NCBI GenBank assembly: GCA_024644285.1
Contig: JAHELH010000047.1
Span: 2,155 to 11,658, forward strand
Source of the DNA: Paracoccaceae bacterium
GTDB taxonomy: Bacteria; Pseudomonadota; Alphaproteobacteria; Rhodobacterales; Rhodobacteraceae
Reading direction: 5' to 3'
Length of the DNA stretch: 9,504 nucleotides
Positions 1 to 6,027 of the stretch are shown in pieces. The notes beneath the pieces are model-generated. The model was not told the DNA's origin. It did no database searches and saw nothing but the letters and a program-made list of their open reading frames with translations. The first letter of the stretch is position 1. Each line of letters starts with the position of its first letter. A program made the position numbers and the translations under genes.

Positions 1-110
1 CCGCTGCCCATCGAGCCGGTGCTTGCCTTCATGTCTTCTTCGCGGTCGTCGACGCCGCCATTGTAGTACGTCGTGGTTCCCCGGGACCCCGTCGCAGTAT
101 TGGAAGACAT
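1..110 (-). CDS. N-terminus of an unidentified protein, cut by the window edge
   Basis: A leftward reading frame opens at ATG 110-108 and stays open to the window edge, giving 36 residues: MSSNTATGSRG, then a Thr/Tyr/Asn/Gly stretch, then VDDREEDMKASTGSMGS. A strong GGAGG lies at 122-118, seven bases before the ATG, which is the main reason to accept the start; an in-frame start further upstream is not needed. The visible part is rich in Ser, Thr, Gly and acidic residues and has no hydrophobic segment, so it looks like a flexible cytoplasmic or pre-domain leader rather than a signal peptide. No family can be assigned from this much. The gene is divergent from the kinase gene at 541, and its control region is the 111-540 gap. 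Confidence 0.6.
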   Translation of the reverse strand, partial: MSSNTATGSRGTTTYYNGGVDDREEDMKASTGSMGS

Positions 111-540
111 GTCACCACCTCCACGATAAACACCAATGGATCGCTCCGGATCCCGGTTTGAAACTCCGCCCCCACGGCCGACTTCTTCGCAAAGGATCGC
201 CCAGGCTCAGCAATGGGCATTTGTGTCCAAATTGCGTCCAAACCAAATGCCCGCAGGGCTGGCGCAAAGCAAATTTACGCGCCGATAACCCTAATTTGGC
301 GGAATTTTGTACTGGTCTGCGCGCAAATCCGGTGCGCACGTGCAAGTTGTGCCGTCGCCGTAAACAATGCCACAATTACGCCTTAATCCGGCTTCGATTC
401 GACGGGCGTGGTGGTGTCGGCGCGCCCTGGGGCCTTTTGCAGAACAGCCCGGCCGCGCGCCAAATGCTCGCCACAATCCTGCGCTAGAGCCCGCAATCGA
501 CGGCAAAAGACGCCGCGGCGGCGCGAAAAGGGACATTTTT
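111..540. other. Divergent intergenic region, 430 bp
   Basis: No convincing gene lies here. The open frames crossing it are rich in Cys, Arg, His and Trp, lack codon bias and lack ribosome binding sites. The region is more AT-rich than the genes around it, especially at 211-310, and holds the inverted repeat with tandem repeats at 215-252. Further weak dyads are visible: GCGCAAA (262-268) facing TTTACGC (274-280) across 5 bp with one mismatch, and overlapping 8-bp palindromes at 332-339 and 336-343. I cannot place a -35/-10 promoter with confidence on either strand, though both flanking genes probably start transcription here. Confidence 0.5.
215..252. promoter_or_regulatory. Operator-like element: 9-bp inverted repeat around an 11-bp tandem repeat
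   Basis: GGGCATTTG at 215-223 is the exact reverse complement of CAAATGCCC at 244-252. Between and partly inside them, TTGTGTCCAAA (221-231) is followed directly by TTGCGTCCAAA (232-242), an 11-bp tandem repeat with one difference. One 11-bp period puts both copies on the same DNA face. The element lies about 105-140 bp upstream of the leftward start at 110 and about 290 bp upstream of the kinase start. It could be a binding site for a regulator of the leftward gene, or an RNA hairpin in a long leader. The binding protein is unknown. Confidence 0.45.
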
Positions 541-1575
541 GTGGCCAAGCAGAAACAGCGACCGGGAACCAAGGAGATCGTCGCGCTGGCGGAATCGCTG
601 TTCGAGGCGCGGGTCATGCAGGTCACCGCGCCGGGCGGCAAGAAGCGCGACAGCCTGCGGGTGCATTTCCGCGACCGCACGGTGATCGCGACCTATCGCC
701 ACCGCCCGGGCCGCGCGCATCGCGAGACGACGATCCTGCGGCACCTGTCGCCGCTTTGCGACGACATGCCCAGGTTCCTGGGATACGAAAACGGCGTTCT
801 GTTCCAGAGCGATGTCGGCGGCACGCGGCTGAGCCAGCAGGTCCAAGGATTGGACGCGGCGGGGCGGGCCGACCTGGCGGCGCAAGCGGTCGCGTCGATC
901 TTCCGGATCCAGGCGGCGGCGCGGCGGGTCAGCGAGCTGGAGGAGCTGCCGCATCTGGGTGCTATGCCGGACTGGGTCGAGGCGGTGGTGGACGAAGCCG
1001 CGCGGCTGGCGCGCCGGCTTGGGCGCAGCGCTCCGAATCTCGACCGGGAGGCGCTGTGCGAGAGGCTGGCCCAGCCGCCCGCGCAATTCACCAAGTGGGA
1101 TTGCCGGCCCGGCAATGCCGCGCTGGCCGGGGACGGGCGCATCGCCTGGTTCGACTTCGAGTATTCCGGGCGGCGGCACGGAGCCGAAGACATCGCGTTT
1201 CTGATCGGCGATGAGGTCTGGCCGGTGGATGCCGGGACCATGTTCGACATCGTGACGCAGCAGTTCGACCGGGGCTGCGGGCATCCGCCTGGTGCGTACC
1301 TTGAATACCTGGGACTCTACGCGACGTTCCATGCGGTGCAGCGGATCAGGCTGGTCCTGTCCGAAGTCGACCGGCGCGGCTGGTCTTCGCAGGAGCGCGC
1401 GCTGCGCTACGACAAGGTGGGCACCCACCCGCTGATGGGCGCCGGCGTTTCCGAGCACGCGGCGCAATGTGCCGACCGGCATGCGCTGACGCGCCCGCTG
1501 GTGCCGCTGTTCGAGGAGATGGCGCGCACATTCTACCTGGCGATGCCGGACGGCCGGGAGAGGCTGGCGGGCTAG
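541..1575 (+). CDS. APH-like phosphotransferase (protein-kinase-fold small-molecule kinase)
   Basis: The 344-residue protein matches the aminoglycoside/choline phosphotransferase superfamily in its C-lobe. The catalytic-loop segment is KWDCRPGN (residues 185-192; D187 the presumed base, N192 metal binding), followed 13 residues later by the metal-binding D205 in WFDFEYSG, and then EDIAFL. The start is taken as GTG 541 because AAAAGGGA (526-533) sits 7 bp upstream; the frame is open further upstream, but that sequence is Arg/Trp-rich and not protein-like. The N-lobe is degenerate: no clear ATP-binding Lys in VIATYRHRPG, though E62 may be the alpha-C Glu. The loop has KWD where HGD is usual. 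Members phosphorylate antibiotics, choline, sugars or lipid-linked substrates; nothing here tells which. It ends just before a convergent RNA terminator and lacks its own U-tract terminator. The fold is fairly sure, the substrate unknown. Confidence 0.8.
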   Translation: MAKQKQRPGTKEIVALAESLFEARVMQVTAPGGKKRDSLRVHFRDRTVIATYRHRPGRAHRETTILRHLSPLCDDMPRFLGYENGVLFQSDVGGTRLSQQVQGLDAAGRADLAAQAVASIFRIQAAARRVSELEELPHLGAMPDWVEAVVDEAARLARRLGRSAPNLDREALCERLAQPPAQFTKWDCRPGNAALAGDGRIAWFDFEYSGRRHGAEDIAFLIGDEVWPVDAGTMFDIVTQQFDRGCGHPPGAYLEYLGLYATFHAVQRIRLVLSEVDRRGWSSQERALRYDKVGTHPLMGAGVSEHAAQCADRHALTRPLVPLFEEMARTFYLAMPDGRERLAG

Positions 1576-1576
1576 G

Positions 1577-1603
1577 CAAAGAAAAACGCCCGCGGGCGGG
1601 CGT
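1577..1603 (-). terminator. Rho-independent terminator acting on leftward transcription
   Basis: ACGCCCG (1586-1592) and CGGGCGT (1597-1603) form a perfect 7-bp stem with a 4-base loop. On the minus strand the hairpin is followed by UUUUUCUUU (1586 down to 1578), a proper U-tract. On the plus strand it is followed by GTGCGATGTG, so it is a poor terminator for the kinase gene that ends at 1575. No leftward protein gene lies upstream of it on the minus strand, which points to a leftward RNA gene in 1580-1900. Confidence 0.75.
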
Positions 1604-1836
1604 GTGCGATGTGTGACCTTGGACGATGCGGGGGACTGGCGCAGAGCGCCGCGATGTCCGGTCTGAAAGGGTATGGTAAGGGTTCGTCACGGGCCGAGGC
1701 CCAAAATGGCTTGGTTTCTAGAACCTGACGAACACCGTTTCCCCCCGCATCTGACTTGTCTATGAAGGCTCTCCGCCGAATGCTGGCGGTGCCTTGCGTC
1801 TGGTTCACTCCCCATCGGCAAATAAGAGTGAACCAG
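1582..1836 (-). ncRNA. Candidate structured non-coding RNA, family unrecognised
   Basis: Reading leftward, three stems occur in a row and end in the U-tract terminator. First is a perfect 11-bp hairpin (1836-1826 with 1810-1800, 15-base loop). Second is a hairpin of two 5-bp helices split by an internal loop (1795-1791/1769-1765 and 1789-1785/1777-1773, 7-base loop). Third is a 10-bp closing stem (1751-1742 with 1634-1625). Inside the third lie an 8-bp stem (1733-1726 with 1689-1682), small hairpins at 1725-1713 and 1702-1691, a 5-bp hairpin GGCGC-TCT-GCGCC (1650-1638), and a 4-bp pairing CGGT/ACCG (1737-1734 with 1662-1659) that extends the 8-bp stem. The 5' end is not fixed and may lie near 1900. 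I see no tmRNA tag, no SRP tetraloop motif and no RNase P core, and it does not match the 6S sequences I can recall. Strand is chosen from the terminator. Confidence 0.5.
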
Positions 1837-1871
1837 TTCGCCGCAAAGCAACCGCAAGAAGAAAGCGGATA

Positions 1872-1890
1872 CATTGCAATTTATTCGCAA
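1872..1890. promoter_or_regulatory. Dyad-like motif, copy 1
   Basis: CATTGCAATTTATTCGCAA matches copy 2 at 2172-2190 in 17 of 19 positions, exactly 300 bp away. Its core is TTGCAAT-TTA-TTCGCAA, an imperfect inverted repeat of the half-site TTGCRAA with a 3-bp spacer. It lies about 40-55 bp upstream of the first stem of the leftward RNA candidate. A possible leftward -10 (TTAATA, 1917-1912) precedes it, but the matching -35 is poor. The likely role is binding of a dimeric regulator; the regulator is unknown. Confidence 0.45.
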
Positions 1891-2131
1891 AAAAACTGGA
1901 GATTTACACCTTATTAATCCGATTGTCCGGTACGCGACAGATGACGAAGTCGCCTGACGCGGCCCTAAGACGCCGAAGCATCTGAAAGAGAATACGTCGG
2001 GAAAACAGATGGTTACGTAAAAAATGGATCAACCTTAGCGGCGGTTGCCCCTGCTTGTGCAACTTTTCGACGAGTCGGAGAATCCGCCGCAGAAATCGTC
2101 GCGCGGGCTGCAACTGGCGGTCGCTGCGGCC

Positions 2132-2160
2132 TTGACCGGAGACACGCATGGGGCAATTAT
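2132..2160 (+). promoter_or_regulatory. Predicted sigma-70-type promoter of the regulator gene
   Basis: TTGACC (2132-2137, 5 of 6 to the -35 consensus) and AATTAT (2155-2160, 4 of 6 to the -10 consensus) are separated by exactly 17 bp. Transcription would start near 2167, giving a leader of about 110 bases before the GTG at 2276. Copy 2 of the dyad motif (2172-2190) would then cover about +6 to +24, a position typical for repression. Inferred from sequence only. Confidence 0.45.
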
Positions 2161-2171
2161 GTGGCCGTAAC

Positions 2172-2190
2172 CATTGCAAAATATTCGCAA
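2172..2190. promoter_or_regulatory. Dyad-like motif, copy 2, probable operator of the regulator gene
   Basis: CATTGCAAAATATTCGCAA contains TTGCAAA (2174-2180), ATA, TTCGCAA (2184-2190): two 7-bp half-sites in inverted orientation agreeing at 6 of 7 positions. It lies immediately downstream of the predicted promoter and about 85 bp before the regulator start, so autoregulation by the downstream product or control by another dimeric factor is plausible. It is the better-formed of the two copies. Confidence 0.45.
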
Positions 2191-2211
2191 GTTTTCTTGA
2201 GCGAGCGGTCG

Positions 2212-2227
2212 GATCCCCTTCGGGATC
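2212..2227 (+). other. Hairpin in the regulator leader
   Basis: GATCCC (2212-2217) and GGGATC (2222-2227) form a perfect 6-bp stem with a CTTC loop, about 50 bases before the GTG start. The T-rich stretch TTTTCTTTTTG lies 12-22 bases downstream, too far for a standard terminator. It may stabilise the leader or act in attenuation. Confidence 0.3.
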
Positions 2228-2275
2228 GGTCTTGCAGGATTTTCTTTTTGTCGTTGACCTTGGGGGCAGTGACGC

Positions 2276-3625
2276 GTGCAGCCGCAGATCAGATTTCTGG
2301 GCGGGTATGCGCTTGCGGATTCGCGCGGGCGTCCGGTGCGTGTGCCCACCAAGAAATGCTGGGCCCTGCTCGGGTACCTGGTGATGTCCAAGGGCAAGGA
2401 TGTGCCGCGCGACGAGATTGCCGCGCTGCTTTGGCCACGCAGCAGCGATGCCAATGCGCGTGCGAGCCTGCGCCAGGAGATTGCCGTGCTGCGCAAGGTC
2501 TTGGCGTTCGCCGGTCTGCCGGAAATCGACAGCACCAAGGAACTGGTCCGGCTGCCGCTGCCGGCGCCGGCGGCGGACGCCCTGCTGATGGCAGAACTGA
2601 TCGAGACGAACACGCCGGAGGCGCTGCGCGAGGCGGTGGCGTTGTATCGGGGCGACTTCCTCAATGGTCTGAGCGTCTCGGCGCATCCCTTCGAGGACTG
2701 GCAATGGGTCGAGCGGCTGCGGCTGAAGGCCCTGGCGCAGACCGCCTATCTGCAGCTTCTGGCGCAGGATGCGGATGGCCCGGACACCGAGCAGGCGATC
2801 GACACCGCCACGTCGCTGCTGGCTGTCGAGCCGACGCAGGAACAGGCGCACCGTACGCTGATGCGGCTCTATCGCCGGATGGGACGACGTGCCGAGGCGC
2901 TGCAGCAGTTCCAGCGCTGCGCCGCGGTTTTGCAACGTGAACTGGATACCGAGCCGTCGCAGGAAACCGTCGATCTGGCCGCGCGAATCCGCGCCGACCT
3001 GGAGGGACCCTCGCGCAATGGCAAGAACGGCGCGCCGGACAGGCGCAAGCCGTTACGGGTCGGACAGGCGATGCGCGCGCCGCAGCGGGATGCCACGCAC
3101 ACGGTCATCCTGATGCTGAGCAGCCTTGCCGGGGTCGCCGATCTGTATTCCAGGCTCGATCCGGCGCAGCTTGCCGAGGCTCAGGACCGGTTGCACCGCT
3201 TTGCCGCGCAGCAGATCACCGATCGCGGCGGCCATCTGATCGCGGGCTGGGGCGACCGGGTCATGGCGTGTTTCGGGCATCCGGTGCTGGCGGCGTCGGA
3301 TCACGACCGGGCCATCGGCGCCGCCCAGGCCATCGCGTCGAAGGACATCGAGTTGCCGGCGGACGCGATACTGCGCGCGGGTGTCGCGCTGGCGCGGGGC
3401 AGGGTTCTGATTCGCGCCAATCCTTCCGGCAACGGCCAGGCGGAACTCGTCGGGGTCGCCGTCCGGCAGGTTTGCGACCTGGTCAATGCCGCGCATGGCG
3501 GCGAGGTGGTGATCACGGCCGATCTGCGCAGCCGGATCAGCGCCACGTTCGAGACCCGCAACATCATGCTGGGCCAGTCCAGCCAGGTGGGCGGCAGCGT
3601 CCAGGGGTATCTGCTGCGGCGCTGA
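2276..3625 (+). CDS. SARP/BTAD-type transcriptional regulator with a degenerate cyclase-like C-terminal domain
   Basis: The 449-residue protein begins with an OmpR/PhoB-type winged helix (about 3-95: QIRFLGGYAL, then KKCWALLGYLVMSKGKDVPRDEIAALLW, where DEIAALLW and the following SLRQEIAVLRKVL helix are typical). A bacterial transcriptional activator domain follows (BTAD, about 100-243, with DFLNGL, FEDW, EPTQEQAHRTLMRLY and RRAEALQQF). After a basic linker (245-272), residues 275-430 match the class III adenylate/guanylate cyclase fold (ITDRGGHLIAGWGDRVMACFGHP; GEVVITADLRSRI). Metal Asp 1 is replaced near S282/S283; D327 remains; the transition-state Asn and Arg positions read R397 and D401. 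It is therefore probably a non-catalytic sensor or dimerisation domain. Start GTG 2276 follows GGGGG (2262-2266), and an in-frame stop at 2270-2272 excludes longer starts. The NB-ARC ATPase of large SARPs is absent. It converges on the lipid operon, which it may regulate (inference). Confidence 0.85.
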   Translation: MQPQIRFLGGYALADSRGRPVRVPTKKCWALLGYLVMSKGKDVPRDEIAALLWPRSSDANARASLRQEIAVLRKVLAFAGLPEIDSTKELVRLPLPAPAADALLMAELIETNTPEALREAVALYRGDFLNGLSVSAHPFEDWQWVERLRLKALAQTAYLQLLAQDADGPDTEQAIDTATSLLAVEPTQEQAHRTLMRLYRRMGRRAEALQQFQRCAAVLQRELDTEPSQETVDLAARIRADLEGPSRNGKNGAPDRRKPLRVGQAMRAPQRDATHTVILMLSSLAGVADLYSRLDPAQLAEAQDRLHRFAAQQITDRGGHLIAGWGDRVMACFGHPVLAASDHDRAIGAAQAIASKDIELPADAILRAGVALARGRVLIRANPSGNGQAELVGVAVRQVCDLVNAAHGGEVVITADLRSRISATFETRNIMLGQSSQVGGSVQGYLLRR

Positions 3626-3648
3626 ATCCCGCGCGTCGATGCCGCCGC

Positions 3649-5349
3649 TCAGGCCGTTTCGCTTAGATCCGGTTCGGCCGGTGTCTCGCGCAAGACCGTG
3701 TCCGAGACGATCTTGCCGTCCTCCATGCGGATCAGCCGGTCGCATTTCTCGAAGCAATGCTCGTCATGCGTCACGGCCACCACGCAATGACCGGCCCGCG
3801 CCAGCCGCGGCACCAGTTCCTCGTAGAAATAATGCCGCCGCGCCGGATCCTGATCGGCGGCGAATTCGTCGAGCACCAGGATCGGGCGCTGCTCGGCCAG
3901 CGCGATGGCCAGGGCCAGCCGGCGCATCTGCCCGGTCGAGAGCGCAAGGGTGGCAAATCCGTCGCCGGCAATCGTCACGCCTTCGGCCAGTCCGAGCTCT
4001 TCGATGTTGTGCTGCAGGCGGGCGCGATCCTCGGCGCCGAGTCCGTATAGCTCGCGGAACATGTAGAATTCGCTGAAGACGGCCGCGAAGACGCTGCGAT
4101 AGGCACTGATGTTCTCGCGCGTCACCCGTTCCCCGTCGATCAGGATCTCGCCGGTATCGGGATAGCGCAGACCCGTGAGCAACTGCAGCAGGGTGGATTT
4201 GCCCATGCCATTGCCGCCGGTGATGAAGACCGACTGCCCCGGATAGAGCGTCAGGTCCAGGGGGCCCAGCGTGAAGCTGTCGACCGCCTTGCCGTCCGAG
4301 GACGGCACCTCGCGCGTCAGAGTGACCGAGACGCCGCGCAATTCGACCGAAGTGAACCCGGCGCGGTGGTCGATCGCGTCCAGGTCGGGCTGCGCTTCGT
4401 GGTTTTCCGCAAGGCCGGCCTCGACGTCCCGGATGATCCGCAACGACACAGAGGCACGAACAAAGCCGGGCAGACCGCCGACCATGGTCTCGATGGGGCC
4501 GAAGCAGAACAGCATGAGCGTGATGATCTGCAGGATGGTGACCGGATCGGTAATAGAGGTCAGCGGCAGGATTGCCACGATCGAGATCAACAGCGCAGCC
4601 AGCGCACCGGTGCCGCCCAGCTGTCCGAGGCTGAAATAGCGCTCGTATTCCATCCGGACGCGCCGGGTGTCGTCGATGATCTGTTCCAGCCGCATCGACA
4701 GGTCGTTGCGCCGGGCCCGGCGCAGGCGCAGTTCCTTGTAGCCGCGCAAAAGGTCCGACAGCTTGTCGTGCAGGGTGACGTGGGCCTGGTGGCTTCTGGC
4801 GAGGGCGCGGCGGGCAGGGATCTCGGTCAGGGTAAACACCGCGACACCGACGGTCGCCGCGATCAGCGCGCCGCCGATGCTGATCCAGGACTGGAACGCC
4901 AGGTAGATCAGGCAGAAGAACAGCAGGACGACCGCCTGCATCACGTCGACGATCCGCATCGTGGTTTGCGCCACCTCGTACACGTGCTCGCGCACGGCGG
5001 CGAAGACCTGGCCCTGGTCACGGCTCTGGAAGAAGGTGGTGTTCGCGGCCAGCAGCTCGTCCTTCATCCTGCGGCGCTGCTTGGCCATCATGTCCTGCAC
5101 CAGCTTTTGGCCGCTCATTCGTGCATGGTGCACCGTCCACAGCATGAAGACGACAAGGCCGATAAGCAGAAGGATCATCCACAGGCTGGCGCCGCCGCGC
5201 GCGGCGGTTTCGTTGATCGCCCAGATCAAGCCGGTCCGGCTGGCGCTGGCGGCAATCACGAATATGGTCGCCGGACTGCGCCGCAGATCGCTTTCCCGCC
5301 AGAGATAAGCGATCAGGTCCCTGGTGTTATGGTAAACGCTGCCGTTCAC
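3649..5349 (-). CDS. SyrD/PvdE-type fused ABC exporter (membrane domain plus ATPase)
   Basis: The 566-residue half-transporter has about six membrane segments (27-48, 55-72, 136-152, 155-175, 245-262, 267-290) and a C-terminal ATPase. Walker A is GGNGMGKST (378-386), the signature LSTGQ (470-474), Walker B ILVLDE (490-495) and the switch His H528. GYKELRL in the coupling region and LDEFAADQDPARR after Walker B are hallmarks of the cyclic-peptide/siderophore exporter group (SyrD, PvdE), which work as inner-membrane homodimers. Start GTG 5349 is chosen because upstream residues in this frame overlap the preceding gene out of frame and are Pro/Cys-rich; the ribosome site is weak (AGGG about 13 bp upstream). 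It is the last gene of the operon, 55 bp after its neighbour, ending 23 bp from the convergent regulator with no terminator seen. No peptide synthetase is nearby, so a glycolipid cargo is possible. Confidence 0.85.
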   Translation of the reverse strand: MNGSVYHNTRDLIAYLWRESDLRRSPATIFVIAASASRTGLIWAINETAARGGASLWMILLLIGLVVFMLWTVHHARMSGQKLVQDMMAKQRRRMKDELLAANTTFFQSRDQGQVFAAVREHVYEVAQTTMRIVDVMQAVVLLFFCLIYLAFQSWISIGGALIAATVGVAVFTLTEIPARRALARSHQAHVTLHDKLSDLLRGYKELRLRRARRNDLSMRLEQIIDDTRRVRMEYERYFSLGQLGGTGALAALLISIVAILPLTSITDPVTILQIITLMLFCFGPIETMVGGLPGFVRASVSLRIIRDVEAGLAENHEAQPDLDAIDHRAGFTSVELRGVSVTLTREVPSSDGKAVDSFTLGPLDLTLYPGQSVFITGGNGMGKSTLLQLLTGLRYPDTGEILIDGERVTRENISAYRSVFAAVFSEFYMFRELYGLGAEDRARLQHNIEELGLAEGVTIAGDGFATLALSTGQMRRLALAIALAEQRPILVLDEFAADQDPARRHYFYEELVPRLARAGHCVVAVTHDEHCFEKCDRLIRMEDGKIVSDTVLRETPAEPDLSETA

Positions 5350-5404
5350 GAATGCTTGCGAGCCCTGTTGCCGTGCGCCCGAAGACCATATCGCGGCGGG
5401 CCCG

Positions 5405-6022
5405 TCAACTCGGGCCGGCCTGGTCGTCGGCGGCGCGCAACAGGGCTGTGGCGCGGCGGATCCGCTGCAGCGCGGTGAGATGGCAGAGCAGGGCATAAAG
5501 CGCCAGTCCTGCCGTCATCAGCCAGTCCACGGGCAAGAGCCCTGCCAGGATCAGCAGCGCGCAGACGAAGATGATCCGTTCCAGCCGCTCGAACATGTCT
5601 GGCCAGGCGGTGTTGCTGACCGGCGTTTCAATGGCGGTGCGCGCCTTGGCGTAGCTGATGATCACCGCGCCGGCGAATGCCAGCATGGCAAGCGGCCAAT
5701 TGTCGGTGACATGGCCGATGGCAGCCAGCACGATCAGTTCCTGGTAGCGGTCGACCATGGCGTCGAAATAGCCGCCGGACTTGCTGGACAGGCCGGTCTG
5801 GCGGGCCACCGCGCCGTCGAGCGCGTCGAAGGCATGGGCCAGGATCAGTGTCAGGCCGAAGACCAGTTCGGATCGGTGCCAGACATATGCCGCGGAGACC
5901 AGGCAAACCAGAACCAGCCCCGCAGCCGTCACCTGATTGGGCGTCATGCCGGCCCGCGCAAGCGGCCGGGCCAGCTTTTCCCACAGGGGGTCGATATGGT
6001 CTTTCAGCAATGCGTCGATCAT
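5405..6022 (-). CDS. CDP-alcohol phosphotransferase, PI-phosphate-synthase-like
   Basis: The 205-residue inner-membrane enzyme carries the complete family motif D66-x2-D69-G70-x2-A73-R74-x8-G83-x3-D87-x3-D91, so catalysis should be intact. The family transfers a phosphoalcohol from a CDP-linked donor, releasing CMP. MTPNQVTAAGL near residue 26 is typical of the N-terminus. SYAKART (123-129) followed by FERLERII (144-151) resembles the SYxKAR...ERxER pattern of phosphatidylinositol-phosphate and archaetidylinositol-phosphate synthases, which join a phosphorylated polyol to CDP-diacylglycerol. This is the main clue to substrate but is not proof. Start ATG 6022 has GGAAGG nine bases upstream, inside the end of the kinase gene, which stops only 5 bp before; the two genes are surely co-transcribed. 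Other products (phosphatidylglycerophosphate-like) remain possible. Confidence 0.9.
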   Translation of the reverse strand: MIDALLKDHIDPLWEKLARPLARAGMTPNQVTAAGLVLVCLVSAAYVWHRSELVFGLTLILAHAFDALDGAVARQTGLSSKSGGYFDAMVDRYQELIVLAAIGHVTDNWPLAMLAFAGAVIISYAKARTAIETPVSNTAWPDMFERLERIIFVCALLILAGLLPVDWLMTAGLALYALLCHLTALQRIRRATALLRAADDQAGPS

Positions 6023-6027
6023 GCCGT

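Larger units (their letters stand above)
1576..2275. other. 700-bp gap without a protein gene
   Basis: The left half holds the leftward terminator and the structured RNA candidate. 1866-1920 is notably AT-rich. 1904-2131 has no convincing gene; tiny frames such as ATGGTTACGTAA near 2009 end at once. It does hold another foldable stretch, GCGGCGG (2038-2044) pairing with CCGCCGC (2084-2090), enclosing TTGC/GCAA (2045-2048 with 2059-2062) and a CGAC/GTCG palindrome (2068-2077). From 2132 the region is the promoter and leader of the regulator gene. Apart from the RNA candidate, coding potential is poor on both strands. Confidence 0.55.

Noticed and set aside
23..487. 154-codon plus-strand frame in the left divergent gap
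   Set aside because: Cys, His, Arg and Trp rich, no ribosome site, and antisense to the 5' end of the leftward gene with the strong GGAGG.
484..1482. 332-codon open frame on the minus strand
   Set aside because: Antisense to the APH-like kinase, which has recognisable catalytic motifs; the minus frame is Arg/Pro/Gln-rich without motifs.
1586..1603. Terminator of the rightward kinase gene
   Set aside because: The hairpin is well placed, but the plus-strand side has no U-tract while the minus-strand side does; any effect on the kinase transcript would be secondary.
1682..1733. Possible tRNA or tRNA-like fold around GGTTCGTCA
   Set aside because: The arms do not make a cloverleaf with a T-loop and acceptor stem of tRNA size; the 8-bp stem fits better as part of the larger leftward RNA candidate.
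2148..2384. 78-codon frame with a decent ribosome site (GGAG six bases before ATG 2148)
   Set aside because: The product is Cys/Arg-rich without a domain, runs out of frame into the regulator gene, and its start lies upstream of the predicted transcription start near 2167. A leader peptide is not excluded but not supported.
1904..2935. 343-codon open frame on the minus strand
   Set aside because: Overlaps the DNA-binding and BTAD region of the regulator on the opposite strand; Gln/Arg-rich shadow without start signals.
4366..5478. 370-codon open frame on the plus strand
   Set aside because: It lies fully antisense to the ABC exporter and CDP-alcohol genes; its product is rich in Gln, His, Asp and Arg with no domain, as expected of the complement of GC-rich codons.
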